Shown here one piece after another: positions 59,301 to 63,652 of a stretch of DNA of 64,000 nt (position 1 is the stretch's first letter; the number at the start of each line of letters is the position of its first letter). Source of the stretch: Branchiostoma floridae (taxonomy: Eukaryota; Chordata; Leptocardii; Amphioxiformes; Branchiostomatidae); the NCBI RefSeq assembly GCF_000003815.2, contig NC_049997.1:11539748-11603747 (forward strand), in the 5' to 3' direction. The position numbers and the translations under genes are program-made. The notes under the pieces are model-generated. The model did no database searches, was not told the DNA's origin, and saw nothing but the letters and a program-made list of their open reading frames with translations.

Positions 59301-62300
59301 TAGCTTTAATTTGTCCACTGTAAGTATCATTTTGTAGTTAACTGTTCTGTAATCTATCAGGTATACATTAAGAAAAGACTGTCTTCTGTTAATACAGCAT
59401 TTTTGTAAGTAAACATATTCCCCCTCCTGACCTGGTTCTCTGCGCGATATCTCTCGTTCCTCATGTTCTTCTTGTTGCGGAACTGCGAGATGTCCAGCGG
59501 TTCCTTCGGGTCCAGCCCGAGCCGCTCCCGCAGGTCCTCGTTCTCATCCCACAGGTCATTCATCTCCAGCTCAATCTTGTTGATATGCTGAGTCAGCTCT
59601 TCTATGGATCTGTGATATCAGAAGATACCATAAGTCTACACTCTACACTATTCCACATTATCTGTAACCAGGGTTATCACTGTCCCACAGGTCATTCATC
59701 TCCAGCTCAATCTTGTTGATATGCTGAGTCAGCTCTTCTATAGATCTGTGATATCAGAGGATACCATAAGTCTACACTCTACACTATTCCACATTATCTG
59801 TAACCAGGGTTATCACTGTACCAAAGATCGTTCATCTCCAGCCCGATCTTGTTGATATGCTGAGTCAGCTCTTCTATAGATCTGTGATATCAGAAGATAC
59901 CATAAGTCTACACAAGTCCACATTATCTGTAACTAGGGTTATCACTGTCCCACAGGTCACTCTTGTTGATATGCTTAGTCAGCTCTTCTATAGATCTGTC
60001 ATTATGATATCAGAAGATATCATTGAGGATCACAACACAAGTCAACACAAGTCAACATTTTCTGTAATTACCTTTTTATGGATCCATTGCAATTTCTACC
60101 ATTTACATGATGTACATGTCTGATTACCTCACCATACCAACTTTCAAATTTGAGGGTCAGGGACTATGGTAGCTTCCCTTAACAGCCTCCTGAATTGCTT
60201 CCTGTCCCTGGCTGTTTTGTGTACATTCTGTCATTTTATCTTAACAAAAAAAATCGCAAAATTTGTTTGTTTTCTTCACCTAAACTAAAGCAGATCCAGA
60301 TCTGTGCACACATACAAAATCCATTTCTTTAGCAGTATTTGTGTTACAATAAGGACTTCACTCTGGGGTGTTGCTAAAAGGCAAATATACAAACACAGAC
60401 TCCATAAAATATATTGTAGCAGTGAACTGACCTTTCTCTGACTTTCAGCTGAGTCTTATGTGCCTTGATCTCCTGGACTGCCTCCGCTAACCCATACTCT
60501 CCCTGGTGACAGGAGGTAAACAGACAACAGTTATTGTTTTCCAACTCTTCATATATCCGTATATGTATCAATGTAGCCGGTATAACCGCCCTTCAGCTCT
60601 AGCACAACATCTTTGCAGGCATGCAGCACAGCAGCTTCTGGTTACATTATACTGAACAACCAGCCACACGTGACTTTTGCACATCTATCTGCAAGTAATC
60701 TATAACTAAATTTGTTTTAACATTCATCTCTGGACTTCAACTTGTATGCACAAGTTATATATCTGTGTAGACACCTTAATCAAACTGCATCCTATACTTA
60801 CCATCCTAGCAAAATTAACAAAGAAGGATTTAAAAACCTGTTCATATTCCCTCATCCTCGAACTGTACAAAATTATACTTGCACAAGAATAAGCAAATTT
60901 TAGCAAAGAAAGACTTAAAAACCTGTTCATATTCCCTCATCCTTGTGAGAGCTTCTGTGAGCTGTTTGTCCTTCTCCCTGGCATCCTCCTCAGCCTGTAT
61001 CATCCGCTCCTCTGCATTCCTTGCCACTTCATCTTTCTTTGTCAGCGTGGACTGTAAGTCTTTGATTCTGTTCTGCTGAACCAGGGAGGGTTTTCCTGGA
61101 CCAAAAAGGCACAAAATGCTTAAACTTAAGTTAAAGTCTCAACATTTAAGAATTTGCCTTCCATGTGAATGCTATTTTTACATGCTGTTACTGAAATATG
61201 CCTGTATTGTTATTGTGTTGTTTCTATGTGCCCAGGATTGCCTGTAAAGCAGGTCTAGTCTGACCTGAGTCATTTCCTGGTAAAATAAATAAACTGAAAA
61301 CAAGTTATTTCAGGCCAAACACTTTCACCAGTCCCAGGGACCAGTAGTCGGTTAAGTATTAAAATAACTTTCGTTTAGAGAAAACACTTAAAGCACTATG
61401 TCACCTTATATACAGTGTGTATTGTATTTGTATTTAGTATAAAAATATTGTAGGTCACATCTGGGCTTACTCTCCATTAATGCAGTTACATGAGGTACAA
61501 AATGTCAACAAATAAAATTTTTTCTTCTTATCAATCAATAGGTAGTACTGCATGTATTAGGGGAAAAGGCAGTAGGAGAAAACAGATGGTGTTCTGTACC
61601 TTTGGTACCCCGCTGTTCTTTCTCCAGATCCTCCATCCTGGCAGCATTGGTCTCCATCTCAGACACAGCTGTCTCCAGCTGTTCCTTTAGCTGTGCGATG
61701 TGCTGGTCACGTTCCTTCAGCGCCTGGAACAGCAATATCACAAGGTTTGAACATGTGGGGTAGCCTGACTAAAATCGCGCCCCTAGCGGCCGGCCCTACG
61801 ATTGCTGCCGCCCTAGGAGGGGGGAGGGGGTCTTTAAGCCCAGTCGGCAAGAGCTTGTGTAAACACAGGCTAGATGTGGGGGTCTTACTGCAGCTTTGAT
61901 GCTGTCTCAGCAAGAATTTTACCACCCAAAATATAAAATATCAAGCACCATGTTAAAATCCTGAATCAATACATGAAAAAAAAATGATTCATTTAACAAT
62001 TGTTTGTGGTTACTGAAAATGCTGTTAAAGCATATTTGATAGACTGTAATTTACTCTGAACTAACATGATAATGTTTAAGGCAACTTTTGTCAACCATGC
62101 TTGCTGCTACTGCAGGAAAGAATTGCAGTACAAGAAGAAATATTCAAACCTCAAATACAAACTGTTACATCTCTACAAATGTAACAACGTACTTAATGAA
62201 AAAAAAAGGGAATCCATGGTTCTATCTTTCCTTCAACTTAATGATAAATCCTACCTGTGTCATTGCAGCTATAGACTGTTTATCAGCGTCCAGTTCCGCT

Positions 62301-63570
62301 GCCCTGATCTGTGCCCTGAGCTCTCGGATCATGCTCTGAGCCTCGAACAGTTCCGTGTCCTTGTCCGCCAGCGCCTGTTTCCACTCCTCCACCTTCGTAC
62401 CCAGCGCCTGCATCACCTGGTCATCGTCCTCCGACCTCGCGTGAAGCTGGGTCGTCAGGTCTGCAACCTACATGCCATAGGGAAACCTAACGTTAGATGT
62501 GTGATAGGTACATTTATGTCATGCCTGGGCCACATTAATGTTTGATACAAGTGTTCCAGACCGTGTGATAAAAAGCCGTATCACACAGGCTTTGAAATTT
62601 TATCACATAGGCTTCTATCAAATAATTCAAATGGTTTCTGTGCACGCCAGCATGGCGAGGTCAAAAATTCAAATACCTGATTCGGGCATTGGAACATAAC
62701 TGTTGAAACAATTTTTGTATGTGGGCACCAAATTTTTTCAATTTCTAGCACATTTCACATCGAAACATGTGTTTTCTCCAGTGGGTATGACGTAAACAAA
62801 ATACAACACGGTGCATTCCGCATCGCCCTCGGTCCCAGCCCTCCAGCCAGTTGGATCAACCTCCGGCCTTCGGCCAATCCTACCGGTAGTCGGGCTGGTA
62901 CTGAGGGTGATGTGGAATACACCATCATGGTGTTGTATTCTATATGTATGTGTACCTGATAAACGTAACTTTAAGTCCAGGTACAGAGGTTTAGGTAGAG
63001 TTCCATATCCGTATCAGGTCCTGTACCTGAACTATTTCAAAAAGTAACCCGTGCCCATGGTCTTCAATGGTGACAGAACAAGAATAAGTAGTTCATCTTT
63101 TTGGCTTCTGGCATTTATGTATACTGCAGAGAAAAAACAGGTTTTTGAGAGAATCTCAAATAAAAGTTGGTGCTGATTTCAATGCCCATAAAAATGTTTT
63201 CAACTTTCTTCAGTGTTCAATTTGCATCTTTAAGGAAGGAATAGCAAGTCTTCATTAACAAAACAAGTAAAAAAGTTATGCACTTGTATACTTCAGTATA
63301 AGAGCCAGTGCACTGATGTTCTGGTATTTTAAACCTGCATCTTAATGATTCTTGAGGTATGCGAAAGACTAATAGAGAAGAGCTCACCTGTTCTCGGAGG
63401 GTGTCAGCCTCCCGTATCTTCTGGTCCATCAGGATGTCGGACTGTTGGACCAGCATCTTCATCTTCATGTACTCCTCTGTCATGCGGTCCATGTCTGCCA
63501 CAGACTCCTCCAGGTTCTTACGCATCTGGTCTGCCTGTCTCTGTAGCTCATCATTCGCATCCGTCAGATT
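26224..63570 (-). CDS. CEP290: CEP290 homologue, centrosomal/ciliary transition-zone coiled-coil protein (38 visible exons; 5' end off the window)
   Basis: CEP290 is a large coiled-coil scaffold of centriolar satellites and of the Y-links in the ciliary transition zone, where it gates entry of membrane and soluble proteins. I read 38 exons with GT-AG borders and compatible phases; together they give about 2,039 residues. Landmark strings match vertebrate CEP290 in order: MRKNLEESV, LKAQVDQLTGRN, VNEKSL, TMLEMKELNERQRAEH, RLEQKLDEKEQALYHA, SRDKVINELRLRLP, KSWKSIVVTRMYE, FDPAFFEEIEDLKYNY. The vertebrate protein is about 2,480 residues, so about 200 N-terminal residues lie right of the window and about 230-250 are absent between 46262 and 50615 (gap/insertion). 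The product is nearly all heptad-rich helix. The C-terminus ends at PDDR, shorter than the acidic vertebrate tail. Exons are listed one by one below. Identity is very secure; individual borders were set by eye. Confidence 0.96.
26905..28410. mobile_element. 1.5-kb palindromic (foldback) element flanked by TTAA
   Basis: 26905-27380 is the exact reverse complement of 27932-28410 over every stretch I compared, and similarity continues inward around a loop near 27546-27756. A 106-base N gap lies in the right arm. Flanks are TTAA at 26901-26904 and 28411-28414; ends read AGGACAGCATCAG. TTAA duplication points to a piggyBac- or Kolobok-type non-autonomous element. Arms carry CpG-rich DNA with tgacgtca and atggcgg motifs. 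It lies in the last CEP290 intron. Confidence 0.85.
27826..27931. other. Assembly gap (106 N)
   Basis: Run of N inside the right arm of the palindrome, next to where the left arm has an A-rich run. Confidence 1.
28445..28936 (+). mobile_element. tRNA-derived SINE
   Basis: The head has A box tggcgcagaggtagcatg and B box ggttcgaatccg. The body includes gataggacgttaaatgcagg and ccatgcacgttaaagaaccc, a central region I associate with SINEs of many marine animals. The tail is (gaac)n at 28921-28936. Degenerate relative at 53190-53405. Confidence 0.8.
28964..29089 (-). CDS. CEP290: CEP290 visible exon 37
   Basis: 126 bp, 42 codons, phase 0/0. It encodes HTDDMLEKLRNYDKLMEENV and LSTQIKSLQLDKDRQERETE. 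Two AGs compete at the acceptor; the upstream one (exon from 29089) keeps the frame, whereas the downstream one (exon from 29082) meets a stop. A SINE tail ends 28 bases into the next intron. Confidence 0.86.
29110..29470. repeat. ~42-bp minisatellite in a CEP290 intron
   Basis: About eight copies of ggtgttcagcaccagggaca followed by ggggtgtttaccagtgtgtggat. The reverse complement shares its core with 18092-18352. Confidence 0.85.
29828..29930 (-). CDS. CEP290: CEP290 visible exon 36
   Basis: 103 bp, phase 2 to 0. It encodes LKCERLESEKAELVHDLQMM (vertebrate RLANHQLDKEKAELIHQIEA). Found from homology and splice sites. Confidence 0.9.
30234..30870. repeat. Exon-edge tandem array: 3' end of CEP290 exon 35 plus donor, ~9 units
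   Basis: Units of about 57-75 bp, each with the last ~48 exon bases (GSDKAxDIFRELQQTR) and the donor gtgggtgg. The rightmost (30804) is the real exon end. The leftmost (30235) is the most diverged and has its own donor-like gtaaca. Confidence 0.9.
30802..30968 (-). CDS. CEP290: CEP290 visible exon 35
   Basis: 167 bp, phase 0 to 2. It encodes NQLLQDVKVLLREAAEREQQ and ends DIFRELQQT plus AG (vertebrate ITDLKQLVKEATEREQKV). The last ~48 bases plus donor are repeated about eight more times to 30234. Confidence 0.91.
31040..31330. repeat. Dispersed repeat with actcaagcaactggat core
   Basis: Longer copy of the family at 18586, with gtcagtgacactgaagtgat. Confidence 0.65.
31721..31858 (-). CDS. CEP290: CEP290 visible exon 34
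   Basis: 138 bp, 46 codons, phase 0/0. It contains GPQLEGMDSKSWKSIVVTRM and YESKMKE, a hallmark CEP290 string. Its 5' end and acceptor are repeated seven times upstream as a 46-bp array. Confidence 0.96.
31841..32160. repeat. Exon-edge tandem array: acceptor plus 5' end of CEP290 exon 34, ~7 units of 46 bp
   Basis: Each unit (minus strand) has the tract ttgttttttgtccag followed by ACCAAACAGAGACT, the start of the exon. Unit length is mostly 46 bp, not a multiple of three. Confidence 0.92.
32470..32643. mobile_element. pogo/Tigger-like MITE with TA duplication
   Basis: Ends CAGTAGAAGCCAGTTAATTG and the inverted CAATTAAACGGCTTCTACTG, flanked by TA on both sides. It ends 29 bases into the intron after CEP290 exon 33. 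A second, window-truncated copy starts at 63851. Confidence 0.82.
32672..32878 (-). CDS. CEP290: CEP290 visible exon 33
   Basis: 207 bp, 69 codons, phase 0/0. It encodes RYESSQKGMQKIMADYERLR and KVRLAKRTLELQNEKLGKEL (vertebrate YESKTKGTEKIIAENERLRK). Confidence 0.95.
33650..33910 (-). CDS. CEP290: CEP290 visible exon 32
   Basis: 261 bp, 87 codons, phase 0/0. It contains GRSGKSVPELEKTIGLMKKV and VERVQRENQELKKAPG, nearly identical to vertebrate GRSGKTIPELEKTIGLMKKV. The donor is AGA followed by gtgagg. Confidence 0.95.
34043..34150 (+). repeat. TAGCCTG-family MITE relic
   Basis: tttatagcagcctgcccaac ... gtttgtgttacacta matches 59-149 and 46532-46628. Confidence 0.6.
34422..34550 (-). CDS. CEP290: CEP290 visible exon 31
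   Basis: 129 bp, 43 codons, phase 0/0. It encodes LQLTEENMELKIEAEQAKRD and VPRLK (vertebrate LKLSSENIELKFQLEQANKD, then LPRLK). Confidence 0.92.
35050..35560. repeat. Exon-edge tandem array: 3' end of CEP290 exon 30 plus donor, ~9 units
   Basis: Units of 52-70 bp contain (minus strand) AGGAGAGCTGCAGAG and gtaacata, then ctagtacatgttctaaca. The rightmost unit (35533) is the real exon end. Confidence 0.9.
35540..35671 (-). CDS. CEP290: CEP290 visible exon 30
   Basis: 132 bp, 44 codons, phase 0/0. It encodes PDPKLEEVMMRNRYLQGRVE and ends MAARRAAE; vertebrate has VVEDLHLQNRYLQEKLHALE. Its 3' end plus donor is multiplied to about nine copies in the intron. Confidence 0.9.
36133..36253 (-). CDS. 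CEP290: CEP290 visible exon 29
   Basis: 121 bp, phase 2 to 0. It encodes IDKDRATLQKQTRGKGGELY and DQLKQKNYELEDE (vertebrate ADKEKLTLQRKLK region). Confidence 0.89.
36797..36942 (-). CDS. CEP290: CEP290 visible exon 28
   Basis: 146 bp, phase 0 to 2. It encodes NPAEELAKWEEGKKWQRRVD (vertebrate KEELIRWEEGKKWQAKIEG) and KEAENDKLQKQVSTLRD. Confidence 0.94.
37365..37425. repeat. Short 18-bp tandem repeat
   Basis: Three copies of caatc(a)t/ccttgttgacaca within a CEP290 intron. Confidence 0.7.
38596..38935. mobile_element. hAT-like non-autonomous element, copy B
   Basis: Inverted ends CAGGGCTTTAGCCAGC and GCTGGCTAGAGCCCTG with a perfect 8-bp target duplication AGCTGTAC (38588-38595 and 38936-38943). 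Highly similar to 16908-17261. The right end is 13 bases from the exon 27 donor. Confidence 0.93.
38948..39079 (-). CDS. CEP290: CEP290 visible exon 27
   Basis: 132 bp, phase 0/0. It encodes KAVDFDAKQTEVEELKAKVK and ends PATARRDDK. A hAT-like element with a perfect 8-bp target duplication ends 13 bases into the next intron; the donor gtgggt is intact. Confidence 0.87.
39396..39509 (-). CDS. CEP290: CEP290 visible exon 26
   Basis: 114 bp, 38 codons, phase 0/0. It encodes DLAKKEAALKKAKADRDKLE and RGKSKRLSVKNQ. This is a lysine-rich coiled coil of the microtubule-binding part of the human protein. Confidence 0.87.
39618..39725 (-). CDS. CEP290: CEP290 visible exon 25
   Basis: 108 bp, 36 codons, phase 0/0. 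It encodes ERVEELQGRLDALKKDVKKR and RENALNQEVNEVKE (vertebrate VEDLNENLLKLKEALKTSKN, then RENSL). Confidence 0.88.
40103..40314. mobile_element. TACTGTAAATG-family MITE, copy 1
   Basis: Starts tactgtaaatg and ends aacttaaatgcatttacaga. The interior has cgcggt and accgcg motifs in both orientations. Same family as 46748, 50854 and 63653. It ends 41 bases into the intron after CEP290 exon 24. Confidence 0.8.
40355..40492 (-). CDS. CEP290: CEP290 visible exon 24 (shortest, 3'-most acceptor of a six-fold array)
   Basis: 138 bp, 46 codons, phase 0/0. It encodes ALSKALMELRADMVSTAQES and NVQKIVDRKTKELQ, matching vertebrate ALSRALLELRAEM and NVQQIVDRHTRELK with no gap. The acceptor used here is the one nearest the unique part of the exon. 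Five further identical-looking acceptors lie at 40597, 40702, 40807, 40912 and 41017. Using any of them would add in-frame 35-residue repeats. Confidence 0.93.
40397..41035. repeat. Exon-edge tandem array: acceptor plus 5' end of CEP290 exon 24, six 105-bp units
   Basis: Unit (minus strand): gtagagttttattataaacc, ccctccttgtgttccag, then GCCCTGAGTAAGGCCCTGAT and on to the exon's AQESVK codons. Copies start every 105 bp. No stop codon occurs in the exon frame, so the array reads as repeated 35-residue units. Copies differ by only a few bases. Confidence 0.95.
41565..41690 (-). CDS. CEP290: CEP290 visible exon 23
   Basis: 126 bp, phase 0/0. It contains AQKEANARAPTTTMKNLVER and LKNQLALKEKQHK, nearly identical to vertebrate AQKEANSRAPTTTMRNLVER. 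Confidence 0.95.
42623..42754 (-). CDS. CEP290: CEP290 visible exon 22
   Basis: 132 bp, 44 codons, phase 0/0. It encodes LLQQKTREMQRKLDLLKEER and ends ISDLQKE. Conservation is modest (vertebrate ITELKVKEFENIKLQLQ region); splice borders and phase agree. Confidence 0.84.
42843..43281 (+). mobile_element. 3' end of a non-LTR retrotransposon ORF2, frameshifted
   Basis: The plus strand reads MRCLRRILHIKWSDYVTNVD, then after a frame shift RRLLWIGHVCRMPDGRIPKD, FKDVIKRDLKALD and VKEGLKRGEAKQRLAAEH before TAA. This pattern (LRRILxIxWxDxxTNxEVL; GHVxRMPDxRIPK) is the conserved C-terminus of many animal LINE reverse transcriptases. The copy is 5'-truncated, shifted, and has a threefold ggtcgcccccat repeat. 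It lies antisense in a CEP290 intron. Confidence 0.88.
43443..43505. repeat. Short copy of the actcaagcaact family
   Basis: cagttactcaagcaac followed by tatttggcgtatcttattac; ends match 54893-55172. Confidence 0.55.
43977..44132 (-). CDS. CEP290: CEP290 visible exon 21
   Basis: 156 bp, phase 0/0. It encodes PGAAVPTNRDLQRLQHLEEE and ends ARKEAERWKQ (vertebrate TPVPTNKHFIRLAEMEQTV). Decayed copies of its 3' end lie in the following intron. Confidence 0.9.
44670..45490. repeat. Exon-edge tandem array: 3' end of CEP290 exon 20 plus donor, seven units
   Basis: acctg(a/t)gcctgttgtttaaag starts at 44672, 44801, 44919, 45037, 45166, 45284 and 45413 (the real exon end). Spacings of 129 and 118 bp define two unit types with different spacers, one carrying cccttccctaaccc. 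The mixed order implies at least one block duplication of two or more units. Confidence 0.94.
45415..45588 (-). CDS. CEP290: CEP290 visible exon 20
   Basis: 174 bp, 58 codons, phase 0/0. It encodes ARLAQKEESIQKYQELLKQQ and ends HVNFKQQAQ (vertebrate ARLNQKEEVLKKYQRLLEKA; NKFKQTAW). The last ~90 bases plus donor are repeated six more times downstream in the intron. Confidence 0.92.
46062..46262 (-). CDS. CEP290: CEP290 visible exon 19, first exon after the missing segment
   Basis: 201 bp, phase 0/0. It encodes LKLAEANMISRDKVINELRL and RLPASEARDRIISE, matching vertebrate LRLAEQNILSRDKVINELRL. In vertebrates about 230-250 residues separate this from the previous visible exon. Confidence 0.95.
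46532..46628 (+). repeat. TAGCCTG-family MITE
   Basis: tagcctgatcaaatctcgct ... agcttgcgttacacagacta. Confidence 0.65.
46748..46930. mobile_element. TACTGTAAATG-family MITE, copy 2 (cut by gap)
   Basis: tactgtaaatgcatttaagt and repeated cgcggtggtttta blocks up to the gap. Confidence 0.75.
46931..47030. other. Assembly gap (100 N, probably of unknown size)
   Basis: Exactly 100 N, the usual length for a gap of unknown size. The missing CEP290 exons most likely belong here. Confidence 1.
47470..47625. other. Assembly gap (156 N)
   Basis: Run of N within unit 1 of the composite insertion. Confidence 1.
47870..48315. repeat. ~65-85-bp degenerate tandem array
   Basis: Five to six units of gcgaatggt.tgctcgcagt, gtttga...ggtggccaca and agaagaagacatgtga. 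A further partial unit is at 48470-48510. Confidence 0.8.
49320..49440. repeat. Short ttggggaaag repeats
   Basis: gaggtttggggaaaggaatg-type motif repeated about five times at 14-20-bp spacing. Confidence 0.7.
50615..50817 (-). CDS. CEP290: CEP290 visible exon 18, last exon before the missing segment
   Basis: 203 bp, phase 1 to 0. It contains RLEQKLDEKEQALYHAKVEG and RNRARHLKTTVQ (vertebrate NRAKHLRQTIQ). The next vertebrate residues (SLRRQFSGALP onward) are not found anywhere in the window. A CAGGGCTC-family element begins only 10 bases into the intron. Confidence 0.94.
50854..51065. mobile_element. TACTGTA-family MITE, copy 3
   Basis: Left end tactgtacattcatttaag, right end ttctgcatttacagta. 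Internal cgcggt and accgcg. Starts 37 bases upstream of the CEP290 exon 18 acceptor in transcript terms. Confidence 0.82.
51427..51559 (-). CDS. CEP290: CEP290 visible exon 17
   Basis: 133 bp, phase 0 to 1. It encodes QQQSREKEVASLRQQLLDIQ and SESDEKTVI (vertebrate QQQSRDKEVESLRMQLLDYQ, then QSDEKSLI). Confidence 0.92.
51998..52206 (-). CDS. CEP290: CEP290 visible exon 16
   Basis: 209 bp, phase 1 to 0. It contains ELETKFAELTKMNLEAQRVE and RDELANSVTKAASDADRNKI, close to the vertebrate sequence. Confidence 0.94.
52320..52500 (+). repeat. Possible SINE relic
   Basis: aggtcttaagttcaaatcc resembles a tRNA B box preceded by ggccaatggttaacaaccc. Weak. Confidence 0.3.
52687..52839 (-). CDS. CEP290: CEP290 visible exon 15
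   Basis: 153 bp, phase 1/1. It contains ISISKRLTMLEMKELNERQR followed by AEH, one of the best conserved runs in the whole protein. Confidence 0.95.
53093..53190 (+). repeat. LINE 3' tail, copy 1
   Basis: gcccaggattgcctgaaaaa, caggtctacgctgacctgag, then cctggtaaaataaataaagt. Same tail at 61213-61302. It has the stem-loop plus short A-rich repeat form of LINE ends. Confidence 0.65.
53190..53405 (+). repeat. Degenerate copy of the 28445 SINE
   Basis: ggtggtctcgtggtttgcg head, gagaaaggcactttacactt and tgaatacctagcttcggtta match the SINE body at 28545-28610. Confidence 0.6.
53587..53759 (-). CDS. CEP290: CEP290 visible exon 14
   Basis: 173 bp, phase 2 to 1. It encodes DMLERENALVARTEKAENIE and KEKLHTLEQAMEQFTKA (vertebrate KEKLHTIEQAWEQETKLG). 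Confidence 0.92.
54453..54796 (-). CDS. CEP290: CEP290 visible exon 13 (largest)
   Basis: 344 bp, phase 0 to 2, the largest exon seen. It contains KMTVLRVNEKSLTRRYTTLE, IGYLQRYKEMAAFKISSLQK and SELELANKQYTELTEKYR, all close to vertebrate sequence. It lies in the segment that in human CEP290 has been mapped to CC2D2A binding. Confidence 0.95.
54893..55172. repeat. Inverted-ended dispersed repeat (actcaagcaact family)
   Basis: Left: cactcaagcaaatggatatgattttggaaac. Right: the reverse complement form gtttccaaaatcatatccag with some divergence, ttgcttgagtaatggctat. The centre has gtcagtgacactgaagagat. Confidence 0.75.
55413..55631 (-). CDS. CEP290: CEP290 visible exon 12
   Basis: 219 bp, phase 0/0. 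It encodes LEGSLEDYRRKYSVMRHQQG (vertebrate LEDSLEDYNRKFAVIRHQQS) and ends VRIQEYN. Confidence 0.94.
55997..56146 (-). CDS. CEP290: CEP290 visible exon 11
   Basis: 150 bp, 50 codons, phase 0/0. It encodes IQKLEQEIQNMRV and LPLPEGMVPSSADVIATLNE; the LPxGxxPSS turn matches vertebrate DLPDGIAPSSASII. Donor is gtgagt. Confidence 0.92.
56690..56854 (-). CDS. CEP290: CEP290 visible exon 10
   Basis: 165 bp, phase 0/0. It contains SSLHFKAQVDQLTGRNDELR, nearly identical to the vertebrate DASLHLKAQVDQLTGRNEEL block. Confidence 0.94.
56921..57190 (+). mobile_element. tRNA-derived SINE, second family
   Basis: ggccaagttggtaaagtatt A box and gtgagttcgatccccggccg B box. The body has gaggaagagtatgggagttt and ends near gggcaactttaactta. 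Confidence 0.7.
57473..57697 (-). CDS. CEP290: CEP290 visible exon 9
   Basis: 225 bp, 75 codons, phase 0/0. It contains KELVEENKQLEKGMKEILDA, nearly identical to vertebrate KELVEENKQLEEGMKEILQA, and ends TLEHMLS before gtaagt. Confidence 0.94.
58005..58143 (-). CDS. CEP290: CEP290 visible exon 8
   Basis: 139 bp, phase 2 to 0. It encodes AVEMGLTAADLTAIQDFKEQ and QGISEKNQLLGDPQVQELK. This is one of the less conserved stretches; order and phase support it (vertebrate GLTTEDLNL). Confidence 0.85.
58185..58445. repeat. Degenerate ~20-24-bp minisatellite
   Basis: About eleven copies of tttccatatttggaaccacaa with variants, in the intron before CEP290 exon 8. Confidence 0.8.
58996..59084 (-). CDS. 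CEP290: CEP290 visible exon 7
   Basis: 89 bp, phase 0 to 2. It encodes VLMKEVERLEEERIELKQQ and RRLAQEKGHR, matching vertebrate LKEIESLEEERLDLKKK. Too short for a simple ORF scan; found from splice signals and homology. Confidence 0.9.
59432..59609 (-). CDS. CEP290: CEP290 visible exon 6
   Basis: 178 bp, phase 2 to 0. It encodes SIEELTQHINKIELEMNDL and DENEDLRERLGLDPKEPLD, the conserved DENEALRERVGLEP block. Its 5' end and acceptor are repeated three more times in the preceding intron (to about 60010). Confidence 0.92.
59546..60020. repeat. Exon-edge tandem array: acceptor plus 5' end of CEP290 exon 6, four units of ~136 bp
   Basis: Exon starts at 59609 (real), 59745, 59881 and ~59995 (truncated). 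Each copy has gatatcacag followed by ATC, ATAGAAGAGCTGACTCAGCA. Intronic stops close the frame in the copies. Confidence 0.92.
60432..60502 (-). CDS. CEP290: CEP290 visible exon 5
   Basis: 71 bp, phase 0 to 2. It encodes GEYGLAEAVQEIKAHKTQLK, matching vertebrate GLEDAVVEIKNCKNQIKIR. Confidence 0.88.
60790..60935. repeat. Exon-edge duplication: 3' end of CEP290 exon 4 plus donor, two units
   Basis: aaaaacctgttcatattccctcatcct occurs at the real exon end (60920) and again at 60836, with similar intronic flanks (caaagaaggattt / caaagaaagactt). Confidence 0.85.
60923..61095 (-). CDS. CEP290: CEP290 visible exon 4
   Basis: 173 bp, phase 1 to 0. It encodes GKPSLVQQNRIKDLQ and the strongly conserved EDAREKDKQLTEALTRM (vertebrate ADAREKDKELVEALKRL), ending MREYEQ. 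The last 23 exon bases and the donor are repeated once in the following intron. Confidence 0.92.
61213..61302 (+). repeat. LINE 3' tail, copy 2
   Basis: gcccaggattgcctgtaaag, caggtctagtctgacctgag, cctggtaaaataaataaact. Confidence 0.65.
61600..61723 (-). CDS. CEP290: CEP290 visible exon 3
   Basis: 124 bp, phase 0 to 1. It encodes ALKERDQHIAQLKEQLE and ends EKEQRGTK plus one base. A hAT-like MITE lies 37 bp upstream in transcript terms (61761-61873). Confidence 0.9.
61761..61873 (+). mobile_element. TAGCCTG-family hAT-like MITE with perfect target duplication
   Basis: TAGCCTGACTAAAATCGCGC ... GTGTAAACACAGGCTAG, flanked by ATGTGGGG at 61753-61760 and again right after the element. Family member at 25048 in reverse. 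Confidence 0.88.
62255..62467 (-). CDS. CEP290: CEP290 visible exon 2
   Basis: 213 bp, 71 codons, phase 0/0. It reads from VADLTTQLHARSEDD to AELDADKQSIAAMTQ, including KVEEWKQALADKD, which corresponds to vertebrate KVEEWKLILSSKD. Confidence 0.92.
62543..62942. repeat. ~390-bp dispersed repeat, copy 2
   Basis: Collinear with 25771-26153: gtgtgataaaaagccgtatc, aaatacaacacggtgcattc and the closing inverted gaatacaccatcatggtgt. Confidence 0.8.
63388..63570 (-). CDS. CEP290: CEP290 visible exon 1
   Basis: 183 bp, phase 0 at both ends, 61 codons. It carries MRKNLEESVADMDRMTEEY and QQSDILMDQK, matching the vertebrate N-terminal third (about residue 220 onward). Acceptor follows a cttgtacag tract; donor is gtgagc. 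Earlier exons lie beyond position 64000. Confidence 0.92.
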
Positions 63571-63652
63571 CTGTACAAGATAATGGCCAACATAAGGACA
63601 TCAAGAAATAAAGCCAAGGAACAATAAATCGTCTAAGCATACCTTTTAATGT

